A DNA stretch of 64,000 bases from Aradus depressus (Eukaryota > Arthropoda > Insecta > Hemiptera > Aradidae), in the NCBI GenBank assembly GCA_963662175.1, contig OY759224.1, positions 31,009,489 through 31,073,488 of the forward strand, written 5' to 3'. The notes below the pieces were generated by a model. It saw only the letters and a list, made by a program, of their open reading frames with translations, searched no databases and had not been told where the DNA came from. The position numbers and the translations under genes were made by a program. This document shows positions 13,051 to 25,243 of the stretch, one piece after another. Every line of letters begins with the position of its first letter. Position 1 is the first letter of the stretch.

Positions 13051-13235
13051 GCCGATGTAATGAATGTATCGACATGAAATTGCATATCTTAAGTCAAAAT
13101 CCAATAAGGACATAACCTGTCAAATTCCAGCGTTATTGGTTGAAGGGAAGAGTAGGTTCAGGGGGGAGGGCTCAATTCAAAAAACCTTATAACCGCCAAT
13201 GTAATGAATTTATCGATACAAAATCAATTCAACCA
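12570..13235 (-). repeat. R2 copy, split by a SINE-B
   Basis: This is a reverse copy of the composite repeat R2. It shows at least four internal subunits (block atcgacacgaaatttcatat, variants) separated by the block for ttggctgaaaat. A SINE-B was inserted at 12865. Confidence 0.7.
12865..13046 (+). mobile_element. SINE-B, 5'-truncated, with target duplication
   Basis: It begins inside the tRNA-like head (box B gggttcgaatccc), continues through gagttttatttcgtagatag and ends with gccaaaag plus a long A-rich tail. The 13-bp duplication aactgccgatgta flanks it at 12852-12864 and 13047-13059, inside R2, so it is younger than that R2 copy. Confidence 0.85.
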
Positions 13236-13650
13236 GATACGATGATAGTCAACCATAAGTAAAGATGAAAAATATATTTTGATTTATCCGAACTAAAATA
13301 GTAGAAGATTTATAGAACATAGGTGGTCCTTGTGGCACATATTTCTTATATTTTTCAAAAACACATTAAAACCACAATGTCGGTAGATAGACTTCAAGAT
13401 ACGATGATAGTCAACCATAAGTAAAGATGAAAAATATATTTTGGTTAATTTGATTATAGAGGATTATAGAATATAGGTCGACCATGTGACCATTATTTCT
13501 TTTTTTTGAAAAGTAAAAATTAATTTTAGTTTTTACATGAGTATTTTATATATATCTATATAAAATTTATATATACTTTATATAATTAGTATGTAAGAAT
13601 TTTTTGTAAGACAAAGAGGACCTTTTCTACCCAGATCTAGTTCTGCCTTT
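13236..13650. repeat. direct repeat pair
   Basis: A block of about 46 bp beginning agatacgatgatagtcaacc occurs at 13236 and again about 160 bp later at 13396. The remainder is AT-rich. Confidence 0.6.
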
Positions 13651-13759
13651 TGTATTTTTCAAGATTTATAATTAAAGTGGTCTTTTTTTCAAGATTGACT
13701 CTCTTTATTTTACCGGCTACATGTATTAAAAAAATGTTTAGCAATCATTTATTTACAGA

Positions 13760-13841
13760 ATCAGTCAAAAAGCGAGTGGGGTCCAAGCGGACCCCACCTT
13801 GGGATTTTGTCCTAGAATTTCACCTTGTGGTGCGAAGGTTA
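13760..13841. mobile_element. piggyBac-like terminus (tentative)
   Basis: The palindrome ggggtccaagcggacccc is followed by ccttgtggtgcgaagg and a TTAA at 13838-13841. piggyBac-type ends often combine GGGGTCC palindromes with a TTAA target. The opposite end was not located. Similar palindromes (gggggtcgaaagtgacccc) occur near 20013. Confidence 0.35.
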
Positions 13842-14147
13842 ACATAACATTTACGAATATTTCAGTTGTCCTCATTTCTTGTATATACTATGTATACTAC
13901 AATAAACTATTTTTTTTTTTTTATAAATTTCTAACTATTTTCTTTTCTTTATTTTTGTATTTCTTTATTTTATTAGAATATTGATAATGATACACAAATG
14001 TTTGTAGATGTTGTAAAGGTGAGTCTCCCCCCTCCCCGTCGCCCCCCAGGGAACAGGGTGTCACAGTCTCAGGTAACCTGAGAATTATATAAATATGACA
14101 AACTAGCAAACTTAAATCCCACTTTGGAACCGCTCCAATAGTATGTT

Positions 14148-14670
14148 GAGAGCGCTCTGCTCTTTCGTCGCTCTGGTTGACATGAGCCCGACTCTACAGT
14201 ATGAGTCCTGGTAAGTTTTTTTAGTTAGTGTTGGCTTTTTTACAATCCAGATAAAATACCTAAGAGTTTCGACAGGGTTTCGAACCCGTGATCTTGAGCT
14301 CAGTAAGCAAGCACGCTACCCAAATGGTGATCACTTTTGACTATGAATTAGGGTTAGTTATTATGACTCATGTCCGGGCTCATTTCGCCTACTACCAGAG
14401 CGCTTTTTCGTCATTATGATGGACATGAGCCCGACTCTACTATGGGAGTCCTAAATTTTGCCTACTCTAAATTTTTATTCACCAAGGGTATGGATCTTTA
14501 ACGAGTAGGCCTGAAATCGTACAGACTCGAGACCATCTCTTAACGTCCGATCCGAAGGACGGCGTGCTCCCTCCCAGATAAAAAATAAAATAAAGGCCTC
14601 GGCCGAGTTTCGAACCCGCGATCTTGAGCTCAATGACCAAGCACGCATACCACTGAGCATCCGGCGCCTT
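14148..14670 (-). mobile_element. two SINE-A copies in tandem
   Basis: A deteriorated copy (14148-14335) retains the box B region ggtttcgaacccgtgatc. It is followed by a longer copy (14348-14670) that runs from the 3' end gggttagttattatgactc to the head tccggcgcc. Confidence 0.75.
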
Positions 14671-15504
14671 CATGTGTTAGTGATTTTTATTTTATTTCTT
14701 CGGGCCTCTATCGGTATCCATGCGTACAAGAGAATCAAATTCTTATAGACTTTTACAATGTATGTTCAGTAATTTTACCAGTTACTCAGGATTATCGAAA
14801 TAAAATTATTGACTAGAAACTAGAATTATCAACTATTTTTTACTTATATTTAATCTAGATTTTGACCTAGTAGTTATAGAAGAGATCAAAAGGTGACTCA
14901 TAGGGACTATTGAATCCCCGAAACTTGAATTTTCATTTTTCTCCTTTAGATCCTGCATTACTGCAAGCATTAATATGTATATATACACACATATGTGGGC
15001 TTGAATGCAAAATATGCAACATACCCTCAGACACATCTTTTGGAACATAAACACGCCACCATCGAAACGTCATCCACTCAATTTTATTCACTACCTTACT
15101 GTACAGGGAAAAAATTCCCTGAATAAAATTTTAGCACCAATGGGGGAAAAAAACAGAGATCTTTGTACATATTTGAGATAATATCTCTTTGTTTCTTTAA
15201 AATAAGACACATTCAAAATTTCATAACCATTTAACAAAATGAGCTCTCAAAAATAATTTTGGCAGATACTTTATATTGGAATTTCGTACTGAGGCGAGAA
15301 TGGCCTCGAGACCTACTAGTGGATTGAAGATTAATAATCTTCATTCGTTTTATGTTTCTTTTTCATCTATTTTTTTTGTTTTTCATATACATATTTTTAA
15401 TTTCTCTTTCTCATCCGTAATAATAAGATAATGGAGTGTCATTATTGAATGTTTTCTCTTTCAACATCCAAGACATTTAGTTATTATGTATCATATTTGC
15501 TTAT
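14671..15504. other. non-coding DNA
   Basis: No gene or recognised repeat. Short open frames here have no exon borders. Confidence 0.3.
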
Positions 15505-15840
15505 TATATGAGGAGTTTGGAGCCAGAGCGGACCAACCCACAATGTTTCGGAAAATGAGTTATTACCATCCTGATGTTGGCATCAGGATCTTCACTTCAG
15601 TGATAGATAGCAGCACTTTAAGTTTAGTCCACAAGTATTTTATGGATCATACGGCCTTCAAAAACTTTATAGCTCACAAAAAGGGATCACTCATCCAATA
15701 CTATTCTAAAATTTCAAATATAAATAAATATTTGGGGCCCATTTATGGAGATAAACAAAATGTACTCAATTTTCAATTGCTATTTTCTTACTGTTCAGTT
15801 TAAACCAGTTGGTCCGCTCTGGCTCCAAACTCCTCATATA
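15505..15840. mobile_element. MITE with perfect 33-bp terminal inverted repeats
   Basis: Positions 15505-15537 and 15808-15840 are perfect reverse complements, beginning TATATGAGGAGTTTGGAGCC. The 336-bp element contains a 105-codon open frame running out of the left repeat, with no recognisable domain. The superfamily is unknown. The flanks are TA-rich so a target duplication cannot be fixed. Perfect ends suggest recent movement. Confidence 0.6.
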
Positions 15841-15944
15841 TTGTATATATACAGTTGTAAATACAAAATTAAAGTTAAAAAAAAAAAAAAAAAAAAAAGA
15901 TTTTCGTGTGTTTCTTAAACTTCTCTGGGATATTGAATTGATGT

Positions 15945-16121
15945 TTTTTTCCGGAATTTTTTCCCGAGGTGTCTTCTTTTTTCTGACAATATTTCGGGAC
16001 ACTTACACGTCCCTTCTTCCGGTCACTATGAACCTAAGTTTACCCGGAAGAAGGGACGTGTAAGTGTCCCGAAATATTGACAGAAAAATGAAGACACCTT
16101 TGGAAGAAATGCCGGAAAAAA
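15945..16121. repeat. foldback palindrome, 78-bp arms
   Basis: Arms 15945-16022 and 16044-16121 pair around a 21-bp spacer. Each arm contains the GGGACGTGTAAGTGTCCC hairpin followed by GAAA. Confidence 0.75.
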
Positions 16122-16228
16122 CAAACAATTCGAATTTCCTCTCCAACTCATGTTTATTGTGTACATAAAGAAAGGGAGTGTTGGTCGTATATTGACGAGA
16201 CAGAAATTAGGGTTAATAAATTAGAAAA

Positions 16229-16431
16229 GCGCGGAGCCATGGTGGCCGTGCGGGCTAGAGCGTAGGGCTTAGGTCGCACGGTCTCACCATGGTTTGCGGG
16301 TTAGAATCCCGACCGGGAGGGAGTTTTATTTCGTTGATAGAACTCCCTCCCGGGATTATGGATGTCGTAAATAACTAGATAATACAGTGACATGGCTAAT
16401 ACGCATCGTACATCAGGCCAAAAAAAAAAAG
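16229..16431 (+). mobile_element. SINE-B, near full-length
   Basis: The head has a tRNA-like organisation (gccatggtggccgtgcgggc ... gggttagaatcccgacc), then gagttttatttcgttgatag, and the end gccaaaaaaaaaa. A short duplication, ttagaaaa, flanks it (16221-16228 and 16432-16439). Confidence 0.75.
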
Positions 16432-16581
16432 TTAGAAAATTGAGAAGACAAACTCTAACTCCAGGAAGTGTTTGGCGCCTTCAGAATGATTACTACTAAT
16501 AACTATTAGTTAAATGCTTTGTAATATTATTTCTAATAACCAAAACGTTTTACAACAAGTAAACTGTTCTAAAAAAAACTG

Positions 16582-16760
16582 GAGCACGCCGTCCTTCGTC
16601 TGTTCGATGTCAGGTACTCCTGGAAGCCCCTAGGGTAATAAAACCTGTGTAGACACAATTTCGGACCTTCACCGTATTCTGGCTCAGGTCCATCAGAGCA
16701 ACGAATGAGCGCTCTGGTAGTGGGCAATGTGATCTCAAATTTTAAGCTTGGACATAAGAG
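16582..16760 (+). mobile_element. SINE-A fragment
   Basis: Divergent body of SINE-A (gcacgccgtccttcg, gatgtcaggtactcc, gagcgctctggtagtgggc). The tRNA head is missing. Confidence 0.65.
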
Positions 16761-16859
16761 ACAAAAACAAAAAATACCCTTTAATTTGTATTTTTTGGAA
16801 AATATATTATTTTCAAGTGTGCCACAATTTCGCCAATATTTCTTATGCATTTTTTTTTT

Positions 16860-19200
16860 TTTTTTTTTTCATGAACTCGATGCTCCAGTCTCAGGGCAAC
16901 AATTAAATTTCAAATTTGACCATTTTAGAATAAAAGGCGCAGTCGTTAGAACCAAAATATTTACTGCTATTGGCCATCGCCATTTTGCAATTAAATTCAG
17001 ATTCATTCTAAACGTTTCAGAAACAATGATAGCATACTTGCATTTTCTGAAACAAAAAAAAAATCTAATGTGCCACAATGTGACGAATATTTTTTGTTTT
17101 CAAACAAAAATAGTATAATATCTATGAAACTGAAACTATTCATCCCTATCTCAGTATATACTGAAATATTTATTGAAGTTTTACCGAAATCTGAAAAGTA
17201 GTAGGCAGGATCTTTTGTCATTGTAATGTCGTGTAATTTGAAAATATATTAATCCACATGAAAACATTAAAAAGGGAAATTTAAAAATAATAAAATTGTA
17301 TTTTATTTTTGAAGCATTATATTTAAAAGTATATAAGTTAATAAATACATCTATATACAAAAATAATAATCTCATTACTACTAATTAAAAAAAAAAAAAT
17401 GCTAACATGATTTATATTACATATATTATTTATTGAATGTTATTTAAGTACAATTGGCATCATTTGAGGAATGTTAAGATTAAATTTAATGAAAATAATA
17501 ATAATTATACTTTGATAAAGTTTAGGAATGATTATAAAGGAAATTTTGGCATCCTAAACAATAATTGTCCATATAGATGGTACAGTTTGGCGGGGTGCCC
17601 CCATAGATCAGTCTCTTTAGTCTTAAATACTCAAATTTCTTATTTCAAGTTGTAGCAGAATCATTTTTGATACAACATAAAATAAAAAAAACAACCTTCC
17701 CTAGAACGAATTAATCAATTAACTTTTCCCTCAAAATCCAGTCGACCTTATTATTATATTATTCAAGTTGACTTATAAAGGGGCTCTTAAATTTCATACT
17801 AAATTTTGTGATTAGTTATTGGAGTTTTTGTGTTGACTCTCTGATCCCTCCCTTCCCATTGGCCAATTCTGCTGAAAATTAATATGTGTCTTCCTTATGA
17901 GATTTTAAATTCACATATGAAATTACGTATCGATACATTTATTCTGTTGGCTGTTATTAGAGTTCTTATGTTAATTCTCCCCCTAATCCCTTTGTTCGAT
18001 TTGGCAGAAAAACAATAGGTGTCGTCGTTAGAGGGTTCTGTGTTCATATATTATTTTTGTGTCGAAATATTCATTACATCGGGAGTTGTGTTCACAGACA
18101 CATAGATAGGCAGAATTTTTTTTTTAATATTTGGAATCTAGAGGTCGGAAAACTTAAAATTCCGTTGAAAAATCCTCATCGAATTTTTGGCCGATTAAAT
18201 AACTTCCCCTATACTTCGTATAGCTGGACAAGTAAAAATATAAAATATGTATTCTATATTACATTAAATGAAATTTTCGAAAAATTGAGTTTTTTTTTTC
18301 ATACTTGCATTCTAATGTTGTTAGGCAACGATGACCTCAGCAGCGATAGGTGTGGATAAATTGATCAATAAATTATTTGTTTAATTAAAAAATTTCCTGC
18401 GTTTCGTACGGCCGAAACTAAGTCATCTAGTTGTTGATTGTTTAAGTAAATTAATTCAATCAAAGCATCATTGTGATATCAACCAACCAATGGCTGAATC
18501 TTGAACTCTCGGATTTCTATGGCGTTCTATGTGTAAGTTGATCTTAGTGAGAATTCAAAAAGTACCGATTTCCAAAAAAAATTGTATATAAACTATCAAA
18601 AAAAATTGTAATTTTGCACATATTTCTTGCGAATTTTTATTTTATTTTTTCTCCCCCTAATTTCTCAGTATTTTTCTTATTCTTTAGGGACCAAGCTGCA
18701 ACTGTAAGTCAAATTTGATCATTCTGTAATAAAAAATGGAGGCGCTAGGACTTATAAAAATGTTTTATGAACAATGATAGCCGTTATTTTGAGAATGGCA
18801 GTAAATTAAACTGATCGTCATGCTAAGGGCTTCCATACATTTAATTTAATACCTCATTTTTGTATTTTTGCAAAAATATACATAGTATATTACTAATTGT
18901 ACCAACTTTTCCTGATTTTGAGCCATCAAAATAAAATTATACATATTCTTTATTATTGCTTTGTATTGTTTCGGGTGCATATAGAATAATACGTCAAATT
19001 TGATCATTTTAAAATGAATGATGGATGTGTTAATAGTGCTTACAGAAGACTATTATCGTCACAGGCTGCCGCATTTTGAAATATCAGAAAACTGAATCTG
19101 GATTCGTGTTAAAAATGTTAATGCCTTTAATGTTGATCCTTTGATTTTCTTTTAAAAAAAATCCAATTCCATTTTTGCAAATTTTGGTAAGTAGAATTCA
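16860..19200. repeat. R5 repeat units around an R2 copy
   Basis: Three divergent units share caaatttgaycatttt and a downstream attttgaaat/cattttgcaat block, near 16910, 18700 and 18985. Between them lies an R2 copy (17693-18232, +) with head, internal subunits and tail (cccctatacttcgtatag). No exon is visible apart from the host 3' untranslated region at the right edge. Confidence 0.45.
18949..18954 (-). promoter_or_regulatory. possible polyadenylation signal of the host gene
   Basis: AATAAA reads on the minus strand about 450 nt after the TAG stop at 19399. It lies inside R5 repeat sequence in AT-rich DNA where such hexamers are common, so this is only a candidate. Confidence 0.2.
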
Positions 19201-19398
19201 TATTTATGCTGAAGGCTTCAATAACTTCGATGTGACTTGAATTTTTTGCTAAATATATATTCGCGTGCACCATTGTCGCAATACAGGACATTAATTAGAA
19301 GGCAAAAGAGAGAATGCAGCTGTTTTCTTCTGAAGGTGATCTACGCAAGGACGACAAAGGATGAGGACGACTTTGGACCGTCTATGATGGACACCAAA

Positions 19399-19484
19399 CT
19401 ACTTGCGACCTCTTAGATGAACCGATGTATATCGTGGTATCGAAGCTGTTGTGGATCGGCGTCCTGATTCATCAATACTCGGAC
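19399..19484 (-). CDS. host gene, probable terminal coding exon
   Basis: This 86-nt exon follows an acceptor with an extremely long T tract (19485-19503 read on the minus strand, ending TTTACAG). The entry phase (1) fits exon six, giving a Gly codon at the join. It encodes GPSIDESGRRSTTASIPRY and a short tail ending LRGRK, then TAG at 19399-19401. With it the seven exons total 1128 nt, exactly 376 codons. It is probably the C-terminus. A weak GT just before the stop leaves a small chance that splicing continues. An AATAAA on the minus strand at 18949-18954 is a possible polyadenylation signal. Confidence 0.62.
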
Positions 19485-19739
19485 CTGTAAAAAAAAAAAA
19501 AATCAAAAACACCAATAGAGTTATTGAAACTCTGGCAAAAAACAGAAAAATAAGGGAAAACGGGAATTTTTTTTTTTCCGAGAAACAAAAACCCTGGAAA
19601 AATAAATTAAACTGTTCTGTTCTTAGTCTCAAGAGTTTTATAGAAATACGTCAAAATAAACAGAAAAAGTGTGAAAGATTTAGGAAAATACAGTCTCTAA
19701 CTTATGTATCACTAAATATGCAAGCAAATGCTTGAGTTG

Positions 19740-20640
19740 TGGAAAATAAAAAATGTCAAATGCTTTTGAGGTCTTAGAAAATGCTGAATTTTCCGCTTCT
19801 TATCTTTCTAGCAAGGCCGGTTCGGTTGGGGGTCATTTTTTCAAACTCCACGAGTGGAATTTTTGACAAAAAACACATAAAATGAAGACCAGTACTCCGG
19901 AAGCTCAACGAGTTTTTTTTTTTACAATCTATCAGGAATCATAGGGTATAATTATTATATGAGAAAAGTTTATCGTCGAATTTTCACAAAGCTAAATTTC
20001 TCCAAAAATGTGTTGGGGGTCGAAAGTGACCCCACCTGGTAGTTGATGTAACCAACAATATGAAAAATAGACACAAGGTCTTGTCAATTGAAGCAAGGGT
20101 TGATAATTTATTCGAGTAAGGAGCATACTTCATGGTAGCCTCTTTTTCTCAAGACCAAATTTCCCTGACTTTTCCCTGTAATATTTGAGTTGTTTCCCTA
20201 ACTTTATTACGTTATATCATATCATATTTATTAAGATATTGATAGATTAAATTTAACGATGAGTCTTGAGCAGGATTATGAGCATGACGACCCAAAACAG
20301 CCCATTAAATTGACTGACGTATATATATAAATGTAAACAACTTATGTAAAAAAGTATTCGAAAATAAAATACGATGGAGACTTTACTGTAAATACATTCC
20401 GTTATTATTGATATCATATCAAATAATTAATACATAAATTAATTAATTAATAATTATAAAGGGAATATTATCTACTATTTCTTGAGCTTTATTGAAATCG
20501 CTAATATTATTTATTTAATAATGATCTTTAAAAAATAAATAATTTTTCAAAAATTATATATAAAATTATAATACATATATATATCTTGACTTTTCCAAAA
20601 AGTGGCCACCCTGTACATTTATTATTCTTGAGGATTTCGG
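19740..20640. other. intron 6 sequence
   Basis: AT-rich intron. It contains a palindrome gggggtcgaaagtgacccc near 20013, similar to the piggyBac-like terminus at 13760, but no complete element. Confidence 0.35.
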
Positions 20641-20730
20641 GTAGCATCTCTTCGCTATGTCAATGCGTGCATGACTAGTGAATGAAGAAGACCAATGCAT
20701 AGAGTTGTATCGATGTAGAGAATGGATTAC

Positions 20731-20949
20731 CTGTGAAGACGAGCTTGGGAAGGTTGCTGGGCCGTGGGAGGTGGTTGGAGGGAGGGGGTGCCATCTCTTC
20801 CTCCTCCAGGATGATGAGGTCTGTCTGGGTGGCTCTGGATCTGACAGAGCGTGGAGGTCGGAGTCGAGGAGCCCAGGGTGCCAGCACAGACACAGATCTG
20901 GAGAGACGCTTCGTCGGGGTCTCTGCCCGTCGTTGTGGGATGTCTCCCA
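20731..20949 (-). CDS. host gene, sixth visible exon
   Basis: This 219-nt exon has acceptor TTGTTCTGTTCCAG and donor ACAG|GTAATCC, phase 1 on both sides. The split codon with exon five is GTG (Val). It encodes about 73 residues. The first half is basic and Arg/Pro-rich (LAPWAPRLRPPRSVRSR). Then comes RATQTDLIILEEEEM, and then a Pro-rich stretch MAPPPSNHLPRPSNLPK with PxxP spacing that could bind an SH3 domain (inference). Long frames on the plus strand over the same bases are shadows of this exon. It is one of the most GC-rich pieces of the window. Confidence 0.84.
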
Positions 20950-21759
20950 CTGGAACAGAACAACTCTTTTAAATCATCTGTCATAATGAAATCAAAGACT
21001 GATACTCTTTGTAAATAATGTAGGCTAGACATCTTGTGGCTTGTGAAGATCTGCAGGTTTGTTTTAGGCATGTTATTTATAATTAGAGACCAGACTTATA
21101 TGTACTAAAAAGGTCAAATATGCCCCAAAAAATGCCAATAATTGCAAAATATATGATATTTGCTAGCTAGTTTGAATATTTCCATAGCTTCATTGTGAGA
21201 CAAACTCGAGCTTATAGTTGCGGTTGTTTGTTTTCATGTACACTTCATATTTTTCCTAAAACTAACAACTACAAAAAATCTTTTAAATTTCGTATTTATC
21301 TTCGAGATCTCTACATCAGGAGTGTTGCGCTGAACATCATTAAAGAAATAAATTCGGTTACGCGAATTGACATGAAAACAAATTCTTAAGCTCACATCTT
21401 GCAGGCAGATCCTTTATTTCCCCATTAATTATTTTCCACACCATTAAGACAATTAGAATGCAGCGTTATTTTTATTGGTTTATCTTTTATCTTATTTTTT
21501 AAACTTTATCTACATAGTAGTAGGAGGCGAGGACAGGCAAGCAGTGGGTTTGCGAAGCTAGTCTCTGCTTTAATGGCACCAAAATTATAAAACAAATATC
21601 TAAAATCTTCCTCGACACTTCAAATATGACATTTTTGCCGAGATTTCGAAAAAGACAAATTTCGAATCTCAACTTTATGAGACAAGGCACTATTATAATT
21701 TTTGGGGGTTTTCTTCAAATTTTTAGCAATTAATTACATATTTTATATTATTTATTTTT

Positions 21760-22500
21760 TTAAAAGACGTCTACCAGCTGTTAATATCCTGTCCGATCTA
21801 CTCCGCCATTAGAAGCCACTACCTGCCTCAGAGTGTCAGTATAGACCGATCCAACTTTCATACATTACTCCTGGCCCATAATAAGAATGATATCTCAAAA
21901 ATTTTCTATTATTTAATCAGCGCTCTGAAACGTAGAGCGTTTATTGTTAACGAATAATGTATTTCAACTTACATATTATATTGATATTCAATACCTACAT
22001 CCCCCCACTCCATATTTACTGTCTATATTACATCATTATTATTAACTTGTAATTACTTATTTTATTTATACTTTTTTTAAATTTATTTATGTTATTTATT
22101 TAGTTTGTTAAAGGTTCCTTTATATATGACATTATTGTTTTATATGTGTATTCCTTTATATGTGTCATTATTATTTTAATATTGTAAAAGTTATGGTCAC
22201 TGACTCCATTGTGCATCCCTTTAAACAATAAAAATTATTATTGTCTTTTATCGTTTCATAATTATTAATATATTGTTAATCTTATAACCAAATTGTAATA
22301 TTTAAGTGTTTGTTAATTAAAGTAAATTTTAAATAATTGTTATATTTGTATCAAAACAATTTATTTTACTTTTTGTTTTATTTATGACGTATTTTACGAG
22401 GTTATTTGTAAACCATTTATTTTATTATATATATATTTTTTTTTTTCTTGTGTAATAATAGGCTTTGTCTGTAGAAATAAATAAATAAATATTATATTAT
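21760..22500 (+). mobile_element. LINE-like 3' tail
   Basis: AT-rich sequence ending in taggctttgtctgtagaaat and ATAAATAAATAAAT, an ending typical of Jockey/CR1-type LINE copies. No coding sequence of the LINE remains. Confidence 0.4.
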
Positions 22501-22628
22501 TTTTTTCTTTGTTTACACCGGATATTTCAATTTGAAAGTTGCATTATCAACAATGAGCATGATATCAACATTTTGAGCTCTTTTACGAACTTAAGAAGTC
22601 AAATATACATATTTTTTGAAGGACCTAC

Positions 22629-22803
22629 CAGCAGCGGTATGAAGGTAAACAAGGCTCGGGGTGCGATGTCCGAGAGGTGCCGAGGGCTCGCCTTCAGTGG
22701 CGCTCTCAGTACTTGACTCGGCGAACTTTCGTCGGTTGGATTCCCGGTCTGATTCACCGAAATATCGCAACTTTCGACGAGTCGAATCCTCACCATGCTC
22801 CAC
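22629..22803 (-). CDS. host gene, fifth visible exon
   Basis: This 175-nt exon has acceptor TATTTTTGCAG and donor GTAGGTCC. It enters in phase 0 and leaves in phase 1. It encodes 58 complete codons, Ser/Glu/Arg-rich, starting VEHGEDSTRRKLRYFGESD and including the run ESSTESATEGEPSAP. The many S/T-x-x-E/D sites would suit kinase CK2-type phosphorylation (inference only). The next intron (20950-22628) contains a LINE-like 3' tail. Confidence 0.83.
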
Positions 22804-23177
22804 CTGCAAAAATACAAAAAGTATTTATTTATATTAAATAATTTATTAATAAAGCTGCCAATCAAGATGCATGTACAGAAGGCGCCAAATATAAATACTG
22901 ATCAGTGGCGTAACTACAGGGTGGCTGGACCGGCAAATTGCACGAGGCCTTCAAGTTGGAGGGGCCTCACACTGAAATAACTTTTTTTTCTTAATTTTTT
23001 TAAAGCAACTGAATTGGGACTGCTATAAAAACATTTGTATGATTCGCATTCCACATTTTTGTTCTTAAAACCTTCATTACTTTATTTTAAACATACTATC
23101 CCTGCACTAAAACCTGGACCCCGCAACGATCTTCTCCTGAGGTCGTTCTCCAGCCAACAAAGGTCACTTCTTCCTTC

Positions 23178-23248
23178 AGAAAGAGCGCTCTCATAGTAGG
23201 CGATATGACCTTATAGTTAAAGCCCGGGCATGAGTTATAATAACTAAC
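23178..23248 (+). mobile_element. SINE-A 3' fragment
   Basis: Matches the last ~70 bp of SINE-A (agagcgctctcatagtaggc ... gcccgggcatgag). Confidence 0.7.
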
Positions 23249-23349
23249 TATAATAATGCATTTATATTGCACTCTACACCAACATTTAATTTTGAGTCGC
23301 AATAATGGGAATACAATTATGAATACTTTAAAAAGAATGTAAATCTTAA

Positions 23350-23862
23350 AAAGATCTTGCCAATGGAAACGTTAACTAACCTATATTACGCCTATTTCCA
23401 CTCCATAATCAGTTACGATTTAATACATTGGCGCATGTAGCTCGAGTATTAATCTTTTCAGACTTCAAAAAAAAAGCAATAAGAATTATAAACAATATTA
23501 CTCAAAGAACAAGCTGCAGAGAAATATTTAAACAACATAAAATCCTGCCTTTGCCATCGCTGTTTATATTTGATACATTAATGGTTATTAGGAAAAATAG
23601 AAATATTTTCCCTCTCAACAATACTAGTCACGATTACGATACCAGGAAGAAAGAAGACTTTCGAATAACTAAACATTGCTCTTCTCTTTTTGAAAAAAGT
23701 ATAACTCATAAAGGGAATTATTTATTTAATGCCCTTCCCCACTTCTTGAAATCAGTAGATACAATAAAAAAATTTAAATTTCAACTAAAAATGTTTATGT
23801 TAGAGGAAACCCTTTGCATGAAAACGGAATTTTATTCTCACTGTTCAAAAAGAATAAAATAA
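23350..23862 (+). pseudogene. LINE ORF2 C-terminal fragment
   Basis: From about 23360 the plus strand encodes LTNLYYAYFHSIISYDLIHW, matching the RT-thumb region ((Y/H)-x-YFHS-x-(I/L)-SYG) of Jockey/CR1-type LINEs. After a break, a 144-codon frame (23428-23862) gives the usual C-terminal motifs: KKAIRIINN, a Cys-x-x-IF segment, HDYDTR and NALPHFLKS. It is heavily 5'-truncated, and SDY/SYG-type residues are changed. It has no function as it stands and lies in host intron 4. Confidence 0.7.
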
Positions 23863-24345
23863 CCACGATAAAAAAAAATCGTGTTTCATATCCAAAGAAC
23901 ATTATTTGATACAAAGCTTTCATTTTTATTTTTTGGATAATAATAGAGTTTAAAATATTTATTTAAAAAAAATAACGTAAAAATTTCAAACAGACCCCAA
24001 ATTCAGGGATGCTCGACACCATGCCATCTCAGCATTCACTGATCTAATTCTAAGGCACTTCTACTTGTCCTATAAAATCGTAATATTTGCTTGTGGGTTA
24101 CTTTCATTTTCTAAGCAAACAAAAAGATAAAAAAAAAAAAAATGTGGACCTGAATTGCCAACGGAGGATTAAAACCTCCATAACCTCTCTGTATGGTTAC
24201 CCCAATAACAAGGCTTCGTATTTTGACATAAGGGATTGTTGACAGATTATTATATATATGTCGAAAAAAAAAAAAAAAAGTTTATCGATTATATTCATCA
24301 TTATTACAATGGAGTTTACATTCTTTGTTAGTTACTTAATTAATG

Positions 24346-24553
24346 TGACTCACGCCCGATATGAGGTCATATCGACTACTACCAGAGAAAGGGTGTTTCT
24401 AAATTTTGCCTACCTAGGTTTATTCATCTAGGGTAGGGGATGTCCCATCCGAAGAACGGCCTCCTCATTGTTTTGAAAAACTGAAGGGCCTGTGTTGGGT
24501 TTCGAACCCGCGATCATGATCTAAGTAGGCTATCTGGAAGCTACTGGCACCCC
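24346..24553 (-). mobile_element. SINE-A copy, degraded
   Basis: Reverse copy retaining box B (gggtttcgaacccgcgatc) but with several internal deletions. Confidence 0.7.
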
Positions 24554-24821
24554 TTTGTGAATGACAAAGATGGAGTATAGACATGGTTGCCAGATATCCT
24601 AATGTAAAATACCGGACACCACAGTCATTGTGAAAACGAGTATCTATGTATTATTTTAGTGAGAAAAATAATGGTTTCCTACACTTTCAAAGTACACACA
24701 GAAACATTGTTTTGAAAGAATAATAATTTGTCTTTTTTTCTTTCTTATGAACATACGAAGAATATATCAATATACCTATATACTCTTGATACATTTATGC
24801 AAATGAACTAAATATATTTAC

Positions 24822-24908
24822 CTTCTTTTGTCGTTCGATAGATCGAAACCAAGATGATTTCGTTTCGGGTGCACTGCCTCGCCTTTTCCCGTTGTACATC
24901 TCTGTCTC
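24822..24908 (-). CDS. host gene, fourth visible exon (small)
   Basis: This 87-nt exon (29 codons, phase 0 on both sides) was found from its borders: a poly-T acceptor ending TTTTCAG and donor AAG|GTAAATATA. It is too short to be seen as an open frame by length alone. It encodes a basic segment that begins ETEMYNGKRRGS and ends SSWFRSIERQKK. Because 87 is a multiple of three and both borders are in phase 0, it could be a cassette exon. The phase agrees exactly with the exons on both sides, which is the main reason for accepting it. Confidence 0.75.
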
Positions 24909-24932
24909 CTGAAAAAAAAAAAAAAAAAAAAA

Positions 24933-25243
24933 CTGAATCACCGGCAATGTACTTCCCCAGAATTAATCAATTAACTTTTCGCGCGAAGATAGAAGGTACA
25001 AAATCCTTCAGATATTCTATATGGTGAAAAAACCTTGAGCACGCCGTCCTTCAGTTGGGACGATAAGTGATGGTTCCGATGTTGGGTACTCATTAAGAAC
25101 CACTACCCTAGGTGAATAAAAATTTAATACAGTAATTGAGTAGGTACCCAAAATTTAGGAATCACATAGTACAGTCGGGGTCACGTCTGGTAGTAGGCGA
25201 TACGACCTCAGAGTTAAAGCCCGGGCATGAGTCATAATATCTA
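24933..25243 (+). mobile_element. R2 head followed by SINE-A body
   Basis: Positions 24933-24990 are the head of R2 (gtacttccccagaattaatc). Positions 25031-25243 are a SINE-A body without its tRNA head, ending gcatgagtcataatatctaac. Confidence 0.65.

Noticed and set aside
20675..21071. Plus-strand frames of about 80-100 codons over 20.7-21.0 kb
   Set aside because: They are shadows of the minus-strand host exon, which has proper splice sites and phase.
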